In this document: piece by piece, positions 34,359-43,840 of the stretch | Position numbering within the stretch: the stretch's first letter is position 1 | Layout of the letters: each line of letters begins with the position of its first letter | Source of the DNA: Streptomyces albus subsp. albus | Lineage (GTDB): Bacteria; Actinomycetota; Actinomycetes; Streptomycetales; Streptomycetaceae | DNA length: 64,000 nucleotides | Assembly (NCBI RefSeq): GCF_000725885.1 | Contig: NZ_JODR01000020.1 | Coordinates: forward strand, 66,570 to 130,569 | Direction: 5' to 3' | The notes under the pieces: model-generated | Told to the model about the DNA's origin: nothing | The model's database searches: none | What the model saw: the letters and a program-made list of their open reading frames with translations, nothing else | Translations under genes and position numbers: made by a program

Positions 34359-36196
34359 CCACGACCACCACCGGACCGGAGACGGCGGCCGGACAGCGGC
34401 CCGCCGCAGGGGACGCCGCCGCCCCCGACGAGAGGCGGCGCACCGCCGACGCCCTGCGCGAACTGCGCCGCCCCGTCGCCTGGATGACCCGCCTCGGCGT
34501 CGTACTGGGCGCCGTCGGCGCCGTCACCAACCTGGTGCCGTTCGTCGGCATCGCCGAGATCGGCAGGGCACTGCTCGCCGACGGGCCCCTGGAACGCGAC
34601 CGGGTGGTCACCGCGGCCGTCGTCGTGGCCGCGACCCTCGTCGTGGGCTGGAGCTGCAACGGCGCCGCCCTGTGGATCACGCACCTGGCGGACGGCCGGC
34701 TCCAGGCCGATCTGCGGCGCCGCATGGTCGCCAAGCTCGGCCGCGTACCGCTGGGCTGGTACTCCTCCACCACCTCCGGGCAGGTCCGCAAGGCCGCCCA
34801 GGAGGACATCGACGACCTGCACCACCTCATCGCCCACCACGACGTGGAGCTGACCGGAGCCATCGCGCTGCCGCTGGCCGGACTCGGCTACCTGCTGTGG
34901 GTCGACTGGCGGCTCGCCCTCCTCGCGCTGGCCACCCTCCCGGTCTACTTCACGGCGTACGCCTTCATGATGCGCGGCTTCGCCGAGAAGATGACCTCGC
35001 TGGATGCCGCGTTCGGCCGGGTCGGTTCCGCCGTCGTCGAGTTCGTGCACGGCATCGGCGTCGTCAAGGTGTTCGGCGGCACCCGCCGCGCGCACGCGGG
35101 ATACCGCGAGGCCGTGCACGCCTACGGCGACCAGTACGCCGGCTGGGTCCGGCCGGTGCTCAGGCTGGAGGCGTACACCTCCATGGCCCTGTCCGTGCCC
35201 GTGATCAGCGTCGTCGGACTGGCGGGGGGCATCTGGTTCACCCACCGGGGATGGGTCGGCCCGGCCGACGTCCTCGCCGAGGTCCTGGTCGCCGCCGTCC
35301 TGCCGACCACGCTGCTCACCCTCAACCAGGGCCTCACCGCCCAGCGCAAGGCCGTGGCAGCCGCCGGACGCATCACCGCGCTCCTGGACGTCCCCGAACT
35401 CCCCGTGCCCGCACGGCCCGAACCGCCCCGCGGCAGGGACGTCGTCCTCGACAAGGTCGTCTTCGGCTACGAACCCGGCCGTCCCGTCCTCCACGGCATC
35501 GACCTGACCTGCCGGGCCGGCACCGTCACCGCGCTGGTCGGCGGCTCCGGCGCCGGCAAGTCCACACTCGCCGCGCTCGTCCCCCGCTTCCACGACGTGG
35601 ACGCCGGAGCGGTGCGCATCGGCGGCACCGACGTCCGCGACATCGCCCCCCAGGAGCTGTACCGCCACGTCGGGTTCGTCCTCCAGGACGTGCAGCTGCT
35701 GCACGGCACGGTCGCCGACAATCTCCGCCTGGGCCGCCCCGAGGCCACCGACGACGACCTCGTCGCCGCCGCGAAGGCAGCCCGCATCCACGACCGCATC
35801 GCGCGGCTGCCGCGCGGCTACGACACCGTCGTCGGCGACGACGCCCGGTTCTCCGGCGGCGAGGCCCAACGGCTGACCATCGCGCGGGCCCTGCTCGCCG
35901 ACACCCCCGTCCTCGTGCTCGACGAGGCCACGGCCTACGCCGACCCCGAGTCCGAGGCGCAGATCCAGGACGCCCTCTCGACCCTGGTGCGTGGCCGCAC
36001 CGTCCTCGTGGTCGCCCACCGCCTGTCCACCATCACCGGGGCCGACCGGATCGCCGTCCTCGACGGGGGCCGCCTCGTCGAGCAGGGCACCCACACCGAA
36101 CTGCTCGCCGCCGGCGGGCGCTACGCCCGCATGTGGGCGGCCCACCGCCCCGCCGGCGCGCCCGGCGCCGAGCCGACGAAGGAGGCCGGCCGATGA
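34355..36196 (+). CDS. ABC transporter, fused TMD-ATPase (YbtP/IrtA-like)
   Basis: A 613-residue half-transporter with six helices (about 40-330) and an ATPase domain (about 360-590). Walker A is GGSGAGKST, the signature FSGGEAQR and Walker B VLVLDEATAYADPE. The ATAYAD form resembles the ATAFAD of the YbtP/IrtA siderophore importers, which have an exporter fold but work in uptake. It overlaps the NRPS stop (ATGA) and the next ABC gene, with which it should form a heterodimer. Export of the product is an alternative role. Confidence 0.85.
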   Translation: MTTTTTGPETAAGQRPAAGDAAAPDERRRTADALRELRRPVAWMTRLGVVLGAVGAVTNLVPFVGIAEIGRALLADGPLERDRVVTAAVVVAATLVVGWSCNGAALWITHLADGRLQADLRRRMVAKLGRVPLGWYSSTTSGQVRKAAQEDIDDLHHLIAHHDVELTGAIALPLAGLGYLLWVDWRLALLALATLPVYFTAYAFMMRGFAEKMTSLDAAFGRVGSAVVEFVHGIGVVKVFGGTRRAHAGYREAVHAYGDQYAGWVRPVLRLEAYTSMALSVPVISVVGLAGGIWFTHRGWVGPADVLAEVLVAAVLPTTLLTLNQGLTAQRKAVAAAGRITALLDVPELPVPARPEPPRGRDVVLDKVVFGYEPGRPVLHGIDLTCRAGTVTALVGGSGAGKSTLAALVPRFHDVDAGAVRIGGTDVRDIAPQELYRHVGFVLQDVQLLHGTVADNLRLGRPEATDDDLVAAAKAARIHDRIARLPRGYDTVVGDDARFSGGEAQRLTIARALLADTPVLVLDEATAYADPESEAQIQDALSTLVRGRTVLVVAHRLSTITGADRIAVLDGGRLVEQGTHTELLAAGGRYARMWAAHRPAGAPGAEPTKEAGR

Positions 36197-37947
36197 TCCG
36201 CCACCTGGCCACCATCCTGGGCCCCGACCACCGCGGGGCGCTGCGCCGCTACCTCGCCTGGCTGATCGCCCACCCGGTCCTCGAAGGCATCGCCACGGCC
36301 TTCCTCGTGCCCGTCCTGCGCTCGGTCTTCGACGGCGACACCCAGGGGGCGCTGCGGCACCTCGTCGTCCTCGCCGTGCTCGTCGTGGCCACCTGCGTCG
36401 CCCGCTACCAGCAGACCATGCGGGGCTTCAGGCTGGCCGTCGTCACGCTCACCACCCTGCACGACCGGCTCGGCGACCATCTGGTGCGGCTGCCACTGGG
36501 CTGGTTCACCACGGAGAAGGTCGGACGGGTCGCCCGCAGCGCCACCACCGGCACCTTCACCGTCACCAACGTCTTCGCGCATCTGCTGACGCCCGTCGTC
36601 GGCGGAGTCGTCACGCCCGCCACGGTCGTCGTGGCGATGCTCGTCCTCGACTGGCGGCTCGGCCTGGTCCTGGTCTGCTGCGCCCCGCTGCTGTACGTCA
36701 CCCACCGCTGGTCCGCGTCGTGGATCGGCCGCAGCGAACGGCAGCGCGACTCCGCCGATGCCCTCGCCGGCAGCCGGGTGGTGGAGTTCGCACGGGCGCA
36801 GAAGACGCTGCGTGCCTTCGGCCGCGACCACGAGGGGTACGCGCCGCTGGAGGCCGCCGTGGAGGAACGCAGCCGGGCCGGCGGCCGGATGCTCGCCGAG
36901 ACCATGCCCCGGCTGCTCGCCAACGGGCTCGCCGTCCAGCTGTGCTTCGCCGCCCTGGTGGCCACCGGAGTGGCCATGGCCCTCAACGACGCCGTGGAGC
37001 CCGCAGCGCTGGTCGCGCTCCTCGCGCTGGCCGCACGGTTCGTCGGGCCGCTGTCCGAGGCGGCCGGCATGAGCGGCATGCTGCGCATGGCCGGCAACGA
37101 CCTCGGCAGGCTCGCGGCCCTCCTGGACGAGCCGCCCCTGCCGGACACCGCCGTCCGCGCCCCGCTCCCGCGCCCGGGCGAACTCGCCTTCGAGAACGTC
37201 AGCTTCGGCTACGACGAGGCGAACCCGGTCCTGCGGGACGTCTCCTTGCACGTCCCCGCGCACACCATGACGGCCGTGGTCGGCGCGTCGGGCGCCGGCA
37301 AGACCACGCTCGTGCGGCTCGTCGCCCGCTTCTTCGACGCGGACTTTGGAACGGTCCGCGTCGGCGGCACCGACGTGCGCGAGATGCCCGTGGAGCAGCT
37401 GATGTCCCAGCTGGCCCTCGTCCAGCAGGACGTGTACCTCTTCGACGACACCCTGGAGGGCAACATCCGGGTGGGCCGGCCCGACGCCACCGACGAGGAA
37501 GTGCGGGAAGCGGCCCGGATCGCCGGCGTCGACGAGATCGTCGAGCGGCTGCCGGACGGCCTCGGCACCCGCGTCGGCGAGGGCGGAGCCTCCCTGTCGG
37601 GAGGCGAGCGGCAACGCGTCTCCGTCGCCCGCGCCGTCCTCAAACGCGCCCCCGTCGTCCTGCTCGACGAGGCCACCGCCGCCCTCGACCCCGAGAACGA
37701 GAAGTACGTCCAGCGGGCGCTGCGGACTTTGATGACGGACTCCACCCTGCTGGTGATCGCCCACCAGTTGTCCACCGTCGTGGCCGCCGACCAGATCCTC
37801 GTCCTCGACGAGGGCCGCGTCGTCGAACGCGGCACCCACACCGAACTGCTCGCCGCCGACGGCCGCTACGCCCGCTTCTGGGAGCGGCGGCGCCGCAGCC
37901 GGGGCTGGCGGCTGGTGGCACAGCAGGAGACGGAGGCGACCCGGTGA
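36193..37947 (+). CDS. ABC transporter, fused TMD-ATPase (YbtQ/IrtB-like)
   Basis: A 584-residue half-transporter with six helices (about 20-310) and an ATPase domain with Walker A GASGAGKTT, signature LSGGERQRV and Walker B VVLLDEATAALDPE. It is coupled by ATGA to the preceding half-transporter, and the pair resembles YbtP/YbtQ and IrtA/IrtB. Members of this group can move metal-siderophore complexes inward without a binding protein. Its presence beside the binding-protein-dependent importer at 19.5-24.4 kb gives the cluster two distinct transport systems. Confidence 0.85.
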   Translation: MIRHLATILGPDHRGALRRYLAWLIAHPVLEGIATAFLVPVLRSVFDGDTQGALRHLVVLAVLVVATCVARYQQTMRGFRLAVVTLTTLHDRLGDHLVRLPLGWFTTEKVGRVARSATTGTFTVTNVFAHLLTPVVGGVVTPATVVVAMLVLDWRLGLVLVCCAPLLYVTHRWSASWIGRSERQRDSADALAGSRVVEFARAQKTLRAFGRDHEGYAPLEAAVEERSRAGGRMLAETMPRLLANGLAVQLCFAALVATGVAMALNDAVEPAALVALLALAARFVGPLSEAAGMSGMLRMAGNDLGRLAALLDEPPLPDTAVRAPLPRPGELAFENVSFGYDEANPVLRDVSLHVPAHTMTAVVGASGAGKTTLVRLVARFFDADFGTVRVGGTDVREMPVEQLMSQLALVQQDVYLFDDTLEGNIRVGRPDATDEEVREAARIAGVDEIVERLPDGLGTRVGEGGASLSGGERQRVSVARAVLKRAPVVLLDEATAALDPENEKYVQRALRTLMTDSTLLVIAHQLSTVVAADQILVLDEGRVVERGTHTELLAADGRYARFWERRRRSRGWRLVAQQETEATR

Positions 37948-39092
37948 TCGGCGTGATCGGAGGTTACGGAGACGTGGGGGCGCACACCGTCTCGGCCCTG
38001 TACCGGGCCGGAGTGCCGGTGCGCATCGGCGGACGGTCCGCGACCGCCGCGGCCCACTTCCGCGCCCGGCGACTGCCGCCCGGCGCGGCGGCGGAAGCGC
38101 GCACGGTGGACGTGCGCGACGGCGACAGCGTGCGGGCCTTCGCCGACGGACTGAGCGTCCTCGTCAATTGCGCGGGCCCCTCCCACCTGACCGGCTCGTC
38201 CGCCGCCCGAGCGGCACTCCGCGCGGGCGTCGACTACGTGGACGCCGCCGGGGACGACGCGCTCCACGCGCAGCTGGACGACGACCGGTACCGCCACTCG
38301 GGCCGCACCGCCGTGCTCTCGGCGGGGCTGCGTCCCGGACTGACCGGCCTCTTCCCGCGAGCCGTGGCCCACTGGGTGCGGACCGCCGGCCTGACCCGTC
38401 CCGAGACGGTCTGCCTCCGCACGCGCGTGGTGGACCACTTCACCACCACCTCGGCGCTGGAGTATCTGCACGGCGCGGCCACCACGGCCGCCGGACCCCT
38501 GGCCGCCTGGCGCGACGGAGCAGCCAGGCCCCGCGCACTGACCCGGCGGATCGTCGCCGACCTGCTGTTCTTCCCCGGCACCAGCACGGTTGTGCCCCAG
38601 CTGTCCGCCGAGGACATCCGCACCGCGCGGGCCCTGGGAGTCCGCGACGGCGACTGGCTGACCCTCGTACAGGGCGAACAGGTGCTCGCCGCCCTCGACC
38701 GGGTGCACGTCCTGCCGCCCGAGGACGCCGCGGAACGCCTGTGCCGCGCGGCACGGCTCGACATGGCCGGGCGCTCCCCGTCGGTCACCCTGGCCGTGGT
38801 CGTCGCCGGACGCGGGGCGAGCGGTGCGGAAAGCCGCACCGCCGTCCTGCACGGCACCGGCAACGCGCCGCTCAGCGGCGCCGTCGCCGCCCACACGGCG
38901 CTCCAGGTGTTGCGCGGTGAGGTGCCGCCCGGACGGCACTTCGCCGCCGACGTCCTCGACGCCCCCGCTGCCGTCACCGCGCTCACCCGCCCCGCGGCGG
39001 ACGGAACGCGAGCGTGCGCCCGCGTCGAACTGCTGCCACGCGGAGCCGACCCGTTCGCGCCCCAGGCCGTGGCCGAAGTGGGGGCACTGTGA
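37944..39092 (+). CDS. Saccharopine-dehydrogenase-like NAD(P)-binding protein
   Basis: The 382-residue protein begins with a Rossmann nucleotide loop, VIGVIGGYGDVGAHTVSAL, and continues with VNCAGPSHLTG and AGVDYVDAAGDD, the usual core of the saccharopine dehydrogenase NADP-binding family. The C-terminal half is not a typical lysine-pathway catalytic domain. It overlaps both neighbours (GTGA), so it is part of the pathway. It might be a second imine reductase or a dehydrogenase acting on the peptide. Proteins of this type are found in related metallophore clusters, but I know no proven reaction. Confidence 0.65.
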   Translation: MIGVIGGYGDVGAHTVSALYRAGVPVRIGGRSATAAAHFRARRLPPGAAAEARTVDVRDGDSVRAFADGLSVLVNCAGPSHLTGSSAARAALRAGVDYVDAAGDDALHAQLDDDRYRHSGRTAVLSAGLRPGLTGLFPRAVAHWVRTAGLTRPETVCLRTRVVDHFTTTSALEYLHGAATTAAGPLAAWRDGAARPRALTRRIVADLLFFPGTSTVVPQLSAEDIRTARALGVRDGDWLTLVQGEQVLAALDRVHVLPPEDAAERLCRAARLDMAGRSPSVTLAVVVAGRGASGAESRTAVLHGTGNAPLSGAVAAHTALQVLRGEVPPGRHFAADVLDAPAAVTALTRPAADGTRACARVELLPRGADPFAPQAVAEVGAL

Positions 39093-41866
39093 GCGGCATA
39101 CGCGCCGACGCCCGGGACACCTCGCGGCTGTCCGCCGACCTGCACCGTCTGGACCACGTCAGCCGCGCCGCGATGGCGGCCGTGCTGCACCCCGCGCTGC
39201 CCGGCACAGCGGACGGAATCGCCGCCCGCCTTCCCGTGGCCCCGCGGCACCGCTCCCTCCTCCGCCGGTGGCTGGCCTCGCTCACCGCGGCCGGGGCGGC
39301 CCGCCGCGACGAGGACGGCGTCTTCCACGCGGTGGGCCCGGCGGACCCGCCCGCCCTGCACGAGCTGCCCGACCGGTACGGCCGGCTCGGCTTCCCCCCG
39401 GCGATGGCCCGCCTGCACCGGGCCGCCCTGGAACGCCTGCCCGAGCTGCTGAGCGACCGTGTCACCCTGGCCGGTCTGCTGCCCCAGGACACCGATGTGC
39501 TCACCGCGCTGGGCGCCTACCAGCGCAACGTCTTCACCGGGCGGCTGCACGCGCGGTGCGCGGAACTGGTGGCGGGAGCGATCGCCGCGCGCGGGCACGG
39601 CCCGGCGCGCGTCGTGGAGATCGGCGGCGGTTCCGCGGCCACCGCGCAAGCGGTCCTGGAGGCACTGCGCGGCCACGACGCGGACTACGTGTTCACCGAT
39701 GTGAGCCCGCTGTGCACCGCTGCCGCCGCCGAGCGGTTCGGCGTCGCCACGGCACTGCTCGACGTGGACGGCGACTTCGCCGCCCAGGGCTTCCCGCCCG
39801 GCAGCGCCGATGTCGTCGTCGCCGCGAACGTCCTGCACAACGCGGCCGACATACCGGCCGCCCTGCGCCAGGTGCGCCGCCTGCTGGCGCCCGGCGGCAC
39901 GCTGCTGGTCATCGACTCGGCGGGGGACTGCGACACCGTCCTGACCTCCATGGAGTTCCTGCTGTCCCCGCCGGCTTCGTCGCCGCACGCCGCCGACCCG
40001 CGCACCCGCTGCACCGACCGCCGGGCCGGGACCGACACCGTCTTCCCCGCGGCGGGGGAGTGGGAGGAGGACCTGACGGCCGCCGGTCTCCTCGTCCGCG
40101 CCCGGTACCCCGATGAGGCGGACGGACCGGCCCCGGCCGGCCAGTACCTGTGGCATGCCGTCGCCCCCGGCGAGGACGCCGTGGACACGAGTGCGCTCCA
40201 GGCGATCCTCGCCGGCCGGGACGGGGAAGCCGTCTGCACCGTCGACGGCAGCCCGTTCGACGCCCGTGCGGTCCTCGCGGCCGTCCCGCCCGCCCCCGCC
40301 GGCCGGCTGCCGGAAGAAGCCGCCCTGTTCTTCTCCGGCGTGGCCGAGGCCCTGGCCGCCGCCCAGCCGGAGCCCGGGCCCGAGCCGGGGCCGCCCCCGC
40401 ACACCCTCGTACTGACCGGCGACCCGGCGGGCGCCGAGGCGGCCCTGCACGCCTGGGCGCGCCGCGGCCGGGTCACGGCCGTCCCCTCCGGCACCCCGCC
40501 GGCCCGGCTGCTGGCCGCACTGGAGCGGGCGCAGGCCACCGAGGCGGTCCTCCCGCCGGCACTGGTGCGCTCCCTGCCCGAGTCGCCCACCGCGGCGCTG
40601 ACCGACCTCTCCGCCCTGGCCCGGGTGGTCTGCACGGAACCGGGCGCCGACCCGGAAAGCGTCGCGGCCTGGGCCGCCCTCGGCCCCCGGCTGGTAGAGG
40701 CGGCACCACCGCGGCCCGGCGGCCACCGCGCTCCCCGCGACATCGCGAAGACCGCTTCGGCCGCCGGGGACGCGGCGCTGGGCGGTCTCGACCCGCACGC
40801 CTCGGCCGCCGCCGCCCGCGAGGTGAGCCGGGCCGCGCTGCACAGCATGCTGCACACGCTCCGGCAGGCGGGCTGCTACACGCGTACCGGCGAGCGCCGC
40901 ACCCGGGACGAGATCACGGCCGCGGTGCGTCCGGCACCCGCCCACCGACGGCTGCTGCACCGCTGGCTGACGGTGCTGACCGAGGAAGGGCTGCTGAGCG
41001 CGGACGCCTCGGGGGCGCTGCGCTGCACGGCGGCCCCGGACACGTACGCGGACCTGGACGCGGTGTGGGGGCCTGCCCGGCAGCGCTGGCGTGCCGCCCA
41101 CGGCTCCGACGCGACCGTCACCTACGCCCGCAGCTCGGCAGGGGAACTCCTCGCGCTGCTGCGGGGCGAGCGCTCGGCGGCCGGACTGCTCTTCCCCCGC
41201 GGACGGACGGACACCGCACGCTCGCTGTACCGGGAGAGCGCAACCGCGCGCTACCAGCACCACGCGGCAGCGGCACTGACCGCCGGCCACCTGCGGGAAA
41301 CGGACAGCGGCCGGGTCCGCCGCGTGCTGGAGGCCGGGGGCGGGACGGCGACCACCACCGAGGTGGTCCTCCCCGCGCTGGAACGGCTCACCGGCACGCC
41401 CGTCGAGTACCTGTTCACCGACGTGTCCCCGTTCTTCCTGGACCACGCCCGCGACCGCTTCGGCGACCGGCTGCGCTACGGGCTGCTGGACATCGACCGC
41501 GACCCCGTGGAACAGGGCCACGCGGCGGGCACCTTCGACGCCGTCGTGGCCGGCGGGGTCCTGAACGCGGCCGTCGACACCGACCGCTCCGTGCGGGGCC
41601 TGGCCCGGCTGCTGATACCGGGCGGACTGCTGGTGCTCACCGAACCCACCCGCGAGGAGCACTGGGTGCTGGCCTCGCAGGGCTTCCTGCTGGCCGCCCC
41701 CGGCGACGCCCGCGCGGCCACCGGCGCCAGCTTCCTGACCCACGGCCAGTGGCGGGCCGTACTCGACGAAGCCGGTCTCCTCCCCGTCGCCGACCTGCCC
41801 GCCGCCGGACACCCCCTCCACCCGCTGGGCCACCGGGTCTTCGCCGCCCGGCGCCCTGCGACCTGA
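39089..41866 (+). CDS. Stand-alone tandem methyltransferase related to NRPS-embedded MT domains
   Basis: A 925-residue protein made of two copies of the MT unit that normally sits inside A domains. Each copy has a winged-helix-like start (RHRSLLRRWLASLTAAG; HRRLLHRWLTVLTEEG), a linker, then the MT core. Core 1 has VVEIGGGSAATA (from 175) and core 2 VLEAGGGTATTT (from 746). Both contain VFTDVSP or LFTDVSP, as does the MT inside the NRPS at 28839 (VLEVGAGTGATT, LFTDVSP). Residues about 440-540 resemble a decayed A-domain piece (AVLPPALVRSL). Copy 1 has a diverged SAM loop. It probably acts in trans on carrier-bound rings; one copy could be an epimerase-like relic, as in PchE. Confidence 0.75.
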   Translation: MSGIRADARDTSRLSADLHRLDHVSRAAMAAVLHPALPGTADGIAARLPVAPRHRSLLRRWLASLTAAGAARRDEDGVFHAVGPADPPALHELPDRYGRLGFPPAMARLHRAALERLPELLSDRVTLAGLLPQDTDVLTALGAYQRNVFTGRLHARCAELVAGAIAARGHGPARVVEIGGGSAATAQAVLEALRGHDADYVFTDVSPLCTAAAAERFGVATALLDVDGDFAAQGFPPGSADVVVAANVLHNAADIPAALRQVRRLLAPGGTLLVIDSAGDCDTVLTSMEFLLSPPASSPHAADPRTRCTDRRAGTDTVFPAAGEWEEDLTAAGLLVRARYPDEADGPAPAGQYLWHAVAPGEDAVDTSALQAILAGRDGEAVCTVDGSPFDARAVLAAVPPAPAGRLPEEAALFFSGVAEALAAAQPEPGPEPGPPPHTLVLTGDPAGAEAALHAWARRGRVTAVPSGTPPARLLAALERAQATEAVLPPALVRSLPESPTAALTDLSALARVVCTEPGADPESVAAWAALGPRLVEAAPPRPGGHRAPRDIAKTASAAGDAALGGLDPHASAAAAREVSRAALHSMLHTLRQAGCYTRTGERRTRDEITAAVRPAPAHRRLLHRWLTVLTEEGLLSADASGALRCTAAPDTYADLDAVWGPARQRWRAAHGSDATVTYARSSAGELLALLRGERSAAGLLFPRGRTDTARSLYRESATARYQHHAAAALTAGHLRETDSGRVRRVLEAGGGTATTTEVVLPALERLTGTPVEYLFTDVSPFFLDHARDRFGDRLRYGLLDIDRDPVEQGHAAGTFDAVVAGGVLNAAVDTDRSVRGLARLLIPGGLLVLTEPTREEHWVLASQGFLLAAPGDARAATGASFLTHGQWRAVLDEAGLLPVADLPAAGHPLHPLGHRVFAARRPAT

Positions 41867-41922
41867 CCCGACGGCCGCCCGCCCGCAGCGCGGCGGCCCG
41901 ACACGAAACCGAGGAAACACCC

Positions 41923-43764
41923 ATGTGCGGAATCACCGGCTGGGTGGCGTTCGACCAGGACCTCACCCTGCGGGGCGCCACGGTCGACGCCATGACGGCC
42001 TCTCTCACCGACCGCGGACCCGATGCCGGCGGCGTGCGTCTGTACCGGCACGCGGCCCTGGGCCACCGGCGGCTGGCCGTCATCGATCTGCCGGGCGGCG
42101 CCCAGCCGATGACGGCCGGCACCCCCGAAGGCGATGTCACCCTCAGCTACTCCGGCGAGGTCTACAACCACCCCGAGCTGCGCGCCGAACTGCAGCGCCG
42201 CGGGCACCGGTTCACCACCCGCAGCGACACCGAGACCGTCCTGCGCGGCTACCTCGAATGGGGAGAGGCCGTCGCCGAACGCCTGACCGGCATGTACGCC
42301 TTCGCCCTCTGGGACGAGCGGCGGCAGCGCATGGTCCTCGTCCGCGACCGCATGGGCGTCAAACCGCTCTACTACCACCGCACCCCCGACGGTCTCCTCT
42401 TCGGCTCCGAGCCCAAGGCCGTCCTGGCCAACCCGGCCTTCCCGCGCCGCGTGGACACCTCCTGCCTGCGCGAGCTCGTCGGCTTCACCAAGGCGCCCGG
42501 CTGGTCGCTGTGGAAGGACCTGTACGAGGTCGAACCCGGCACCGTGCTGACCGTCGACCGCGACGGTGTCCGCCACCACACGTACTGGCGGCTGGAGACC
42601 GCCGGACACACCGACGACGCGGCCACCACGGTGGAGCGGGTCGCCGCCCTCCTCGGCGAGATCGTGCCGCAGCAGCTCGTCTCCGACGTGCCCCAGTGCG
42701 TGCTGCTCTCCGGCGGCCTGGACTCCAGTGCCGTCACCGCGCTCGCCGCCCGGCACCAGCGGGCGGCGGGGGACAAGCCGCGCACCTTCTCCGTGGACTT
42801 CGCGGGCTACGAGGACAACTTCCGCCCCGACGAGTTCCGCGACACCCCCGACGCCCCGTTCATCCGGGACGTGGCCGCGCACGTCGGCGCCGACCACCAC
42901 AACGTGGTCCTCGACTCCCGCGCGCTGACCGATCCGGCACTGCGCCGGGCGGTGGTCGCGGCCCGCGACATGCCCATCGGCCTCGGCGACATCGACAGCT
43001 CCATGCTGCTGCTCTTCCGCGCCATCAAGGAGCAGTCCACCGTGGCGCTCTCCGGCGAGTTCGCCGACGAACTCTTCGGCGGATACGTGTGGTTCCACCA
43101 CCCCGCCGCCCGCGACGCCGACACCTTCCCCTGGCTGGCGTTCCAGAACACCTACACCGCCGACCGCACCGATCCGCTCCGCCCGGAGCTGCGTGACGCC
43201 CTCGACATCGGCACCTACGTCGCCGACCAGTACGCCGACGCCGTGGCCCGGGTCGAGCACCTGCCCGGCGAGGACCCCTTCGAACGCCGCATGCGGACCA
43301 GCAGCCACCTGCACATCACCCGGCTGGTACGGGCCATGCTCGACCGCAAGGACCGCATGTCGATGGCGGCCGGGCTGGAGGTCCGCGTCCCCTTCGCCGA
43401 CCACCGCCTGGTCTCCTACGTCCACAACGCGCCCTGGGCGTTCAAGACGGCCGACGGCCGGGAGAAGAGCCTGCTGCGGCAGGCGGTCGCCCACCTGCTG
43501 CCCGCGTCCGTCACCGAACGCGTCAAGAGCCCCTACCCCTCCACCCAGGACACGGCCTACGCCGCGGCCCTCCAGGAACAGGCCCGGGAACTCCTCGCCG
43601 AGCGCGGCCACCCGGTGTTCGCCGTCTTCGACCACGGCTGGGCACAGCGCACCGCAGCCGCCGACCCGGCCACCGTGACCGGCGCCGTACGCACCGGCCT
43701 GGAGCGCCTCCTCGACTTCCACGTATGGGCCGACCTGTACCAGCCCGAACTGGACCTGCCGTGA
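41923..43764 (+). CDS. Asparagine-synthetase-like glutamine amidotransferase
   Basis: The 613-residue protein has an N-terminal class II glutaminase domain (MCGITGW, nucleophile Cys2) and an AsnB synthetase domain with the ATP pyrophosphatase loop SGGLDSS (263-269) and SGEFADELFGGY. AsnB enzymes use glutamine ammonia and ATP to turn a carboxylate into an amide through an acyl-AMP. The usual SGEGADE motif has Phe for the third Gly, possibly a substrate change. GAGGAAACACCC precedes the ATG, 56 bases after the methyltransferase. In this cluster it may amidate the peptide carboxylate or another acid; normal asparagine synthesis is less likely here. Confidence 0.8.
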   Translation: MCGITGWVAFDQDLTLRGATVDAMTASLTDRGPDAGGVRLYRHAALGHRRLAVIDLPGGAQPMTAGTPEGDVTLSYSGEVYNHPELRAELQRRGHRFTTRSDTETVLRGYLEWGEAVAERLTGMYAFALWDERRQRMVLVRDRMGVKPLYYHRTPDGLLFGSEPKAVLANPAFPRRVDTSCLRELVGFTKAPGWSLWKDLYEVEPGTVLTVDRDGVRHHTYWRLETAGHTDDAATTVERVAALLGEIVPQQLVSDVPQCVLLSGGLDSSAVTALAARHQRAAGDKPRTFSVDFAGYEDNFRPDEFRDTPDAPFIRDVAAHVGADHHNVVLDSRALTDPALRRAVVAARDMPIGLGDIDSSMLLLFRAIKEQSTVALSGEFADELFGGYVWFHHPAARDADTFPWLAFQNTYTADRTDPLRPELRDALDIGTYVADQYADAVARVEHLPGEDPFERRMRTSSHLHITRLVRAMLDRKDRMSMAAGLEVRVPFADHRLVSYVHNAPWAFKTADGREKSLLRQAVAHLLPASVTERVKSPYPSTQDTAYAAALQEQARELLAERGHPVFAVFDHGWAQRTAAADPATVTGAVRTGLERLLDFHVWADLYQPELDLP

Positions 43765-43840
43765 CAGCCGCCCACCGCCGCCACCCGTGCGCCCGGACGG
43801 CAACCGGGCGCACCCCCGCACCCGCACACCGGAGAACCTT

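Noticed and set aside
39089-41866. The tandem methyltransferase as a frameshifted or broken NRPS
   Set aside because: The frame is intact over 925 codons with normal codon use, coupled start and clear stop; no carrier or condensation motif is present.
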